This document shows, one piece after another, positions 62,684-64,000 of a stretch of 64,000 nt of DNA; position 1 is the stretch's first letter, and each line of letters begins with the position of its first letter. The DNA lies in NCBI GenBank assembly GCA_011391085.1, contig JAABRD010000001.1, positions 124,001 through 188,000 on the forward strand, written 5' to 3'. The notes below the pieces were generated by a model. The model saw only the letters and a list, made by a program, of their open reading frames with translations, was not told the DNA's origin and did no database searches. The translations under genes were made by a program, and so were the position numbers. The stretch comes from Thiotrichaceae bacterium. GTDB taxonomy: Bacteria; Pseudomonadota; Gammaproteobacteria; Beggiatoales; Beggiatoaceae.

Positions 62684-63676
62684 ATGAAAATAGGTCCTTA
62701 CACCCTGAAAAACCATCTCATCCTGGCGCCGATGGCTGGCGTCACAGACCGTCCTTTTCGACAACTGTGTAAACAACTAGGTGCGGGACTTGCAGTGTCG
62801 GAAATGATTTCTTCTAACTCCCTGTTATGGGGTAGTGAAAAAACCAAACGGCGGGCGAACCATGACGGCGAAGTAGAACCACGTAGCGTTCAAATTGTGG
62901 GTGCAGACCCGCAACTATTGGCAAAAGCGGCCCGATATAATGTTGATAATGGGGCCCAAATCATTGACATTAACATGGGTTGCCCTGCCAAGAAAGTTTG
63001 CAACGTCATGGCCGGTTCGGCACTGTTAAAAAATGAAACCTTGGTCGCCCACCTTCTGGAAATGGTTGTCGCCGCAGTTCCTGTACCTATCACCTTAAAA
63101 ATTCGCACGGGCTGGGATAAGGAACATCGCAATGGAGTAAAAATTGCCCAAATTGCAGAACAGGCTGGGGTACAAGCAATTGCCGTTCATGGACGCACTC
63201 GTGCTTGCGGTTTCAGTGGTCAAGCAGAATATGATACCATTGCACAAATTAAAGCAACGGTCAAGATTCCTGTGATTGCCAATGGCGATATTAACAGTCC
63301 TCACCAAGCCAAATATGTTCTGGATTATACCAAAGCAGATGGCATTATGATAGGTCGCGCTGCCCAAGGTCGTCCTTGGATATTTCGTAACATTGCCCAT
63401 TATTTGGACACCGGGGAACTGTTACCAGACCCTTCTCGGCTGGAAATTCGTGACTTGTTGTTAGCACATTTGGACAATTTATATCAATTCTATGGAGAAT
63501 ACATTGGTGTGCGTACCGCCCGAAAACATTTATCTTGGTATAGCAAAGGACAACGTTATGCGGCAGTATTTCGGGATACGATTAACCGGGTGGAAACGGT
63601 AGCAGAACAAATTCGGTTAACAAAGGAATTTTTTGAACAGCCTGCGAAAGGAGAGGGGCAGGAATCCGAAGCGTAG
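62684..63676 (+). CDS. dusB: tRNA-dihydrouridine synthase B
   Basis: 330 residues from the ATG at 62684. An ATG nine bases upstream is possible, but the lower start aligns the catalytic Cys as Cys100 (NMGCPAKKVCN), as in E. coli DusB. FMN-binding APMAGVTDRPFR, VHGRTRACGFSG and NGDINSP are present. It reduces uridines in the D-loop. fis, the usual downstream gene, is absent from the rest of the window. The C-terminus ends next to a GCCGGCTAAAGCCT repeat. Confidence 0.95.
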   Translation: MKIGPYTLKNHLILAPMAGVTDRPFRQLCKQLGAGLAVSEMISSNSLLWGSEKTKRRANHDGEVEPRSVQIVGADPQLLAKAARYNVDNGAQIIDINMGCPAKKVCNVMAGSALLKNETLVAHLLEMVVAAVPVPITLKIRTGWDKEHRNGVKIAQIAEQAGVQAIAVHGRTRACGFSGQAEYDTIAQIKATVKIPVIANGDINSPHQAKYVLDYTKADGIMIGRAAQGRPWIFRNIAHYLDTGELLPDPSRLEIRDLLLAHLDNLYQFYGEYIGVRTARKHLSWYSKGQRYAAVFRDTINRVETVAEQIRLTKEFFEQPAKGEGQESEA

Positions 63677-63679
63677 CTG

Positions 63680-63800
63680 TCTGCCAGCCGGCTAAAGCCT
63701 CAATGCTGTTAAGTTAAAGAAAACAGCCCCTGAAATGAATCGACAGGTTACTTTATTTCTTAACTTAATGGCATTGCGGCTAAAACCTCCATTCCTTCGA
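63680..63800. repeat. CCGGCTAAAGCCTCAATGCT inverted repeat
   Basis: CCGGCTAAAGCCTCAATGCT (from 63688), then GTTAAGTTAAAGAAA, faces TTTCTTAACTTAATGGCATT and GCGGCTAAAACCTCC (to 63791). Arms enclose CCCCTGAAATGAATCG. It lies between dusB and the partial minus-strand gene. Confidence 0.85.
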
Positions 63801-63821
63801 CGTGTTCCTTAACTATGCCCT

Positions 63822-64000
63822 TTACCTCTTCCCTCCAGTTGACAATAACATAACCCCTCCCAATCCGCCTAACACGATTCCCAGTACATGCCCATTCCAC
63901 TGGGTCCACGTCTGTATAGATAAGAGGATAGTGGCACAGAAGACAAAAGTGCTACCCATGAGAACCACTGCCAACCGTTCTTGTTGATGTTGCAAATCGC
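63822..64000 (-). CDS. Partial membrane protein, N-terminus beyond window
   Basis: Only the last 58 codons are in the window (TAA at 63822-63824). DLQHQQERLAVVLMGSTFVF, then ATILLSIQTWTQWNG and GIVLGGLGGVMLLSTGGKR, give two membrane helices with a short charged end. Family not identified. It converges on dusB. Confidence 0.6.
   Translation of the reverse strand, partial: DLQHQQERLAVVLMGSTFVFCATILLSIQTWTQWNGHVLGIVLGGLGGVMLLSTGGKR

Noticed and set aside
1-64000. tRNA or rRNA genes
   Set aside because: None recognised by eye. The structured RNAs found are the two group II introns and dispersed hairpins. A covariance search could still find a missed tRNA.

Overview
The window looks like chromosomal DNA of a large sulfur-oxidising gammaproteobacterium of the Beggiatoa/Thioploca/Thiomargarita type (order Thiotrichales). 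This rests on gene content, not on a database match. It has dissimilatory APS reductase (aprBA), an Rnf complex, the gammaproteobacterial asd-fimV-truA order and hslV-hslU followed by a DUF971/GBBH-like gene. It also has TPR-CHAT, DUF928, YfiR-like, SPINDLY/OGT and hybrid-kinase genes, and short dispersed palindromic repeats in nearly every intergenic space. I saw no rRNA, tRNA or CRISPR array.

Layout. 1-1.6 kb: a YfiR-like gene followed by a CHASE8-HAMP histidine kinase that runs off the left edge. 2.3-7.2 kb: rnfABCDG, with nested repeats between B/C and C/D and no rnfE. 7.7-11.6 kb: an orphan YfiR-like protein, a HIT hydrolase, a large solo DGQHR-domain protein and a small unknown. 12.2-14.7 kb: aprB-aprA. 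14.8-25.3 kb: an accessory island of toxin-antitoxin-like modules (YoeB, DUF4160/DUF2442, Phd/Doc-like twice, VapBC, toxin-first PIN, DUF433/DUF5615). The island also holds a glycosyltransferase-like/TPR gene with a frameshift at a G12 tract, several copies of a roughly 350-bp non-coding repeat, and two ORF-less group II introns. 25.5-36.6 kb: TPR-CHAT protein, an SMR-methyltransferase-FAD oxidoreductase group, two unknowns, gltD, and a TPR-OGT protein. 37-42.4 kb: a broken DUF928 gene and two hybrid histidine kinases. 42.7-47.2 kb: an assimilatory-type nitrate reductase, an SDR and asd. 47.9-56 kb: a 1610-residue FimV with a very large acidic repeat region, an EcfT-like protein, truA and a GT2 glycosyltransferase. 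56.2-64 kb: a GBBH-like gene, hslU, hslV, an ABC-2-like permease with a partner, three tandem prepilin-like genes, dusB and a partial membrane protein.

How the genes work together. AprBA oxidises sulfite through APS. Rnf couples ferredoxin/NADH redox to an ion gradient. The nitrate reductase and GltD serve nitrogen assimilation. The kinases and YfiR-like proteins suggest surface or envelope signalling, and FimV and the prepilins fit twitching or secretion functions. The most unusual part is the island at 19.4-25.3 kb. There, TA modules alternate with same-orientation repeat copies, several toxins are disrupted while their antitoxins look intact, and group II introns lie at both ends.
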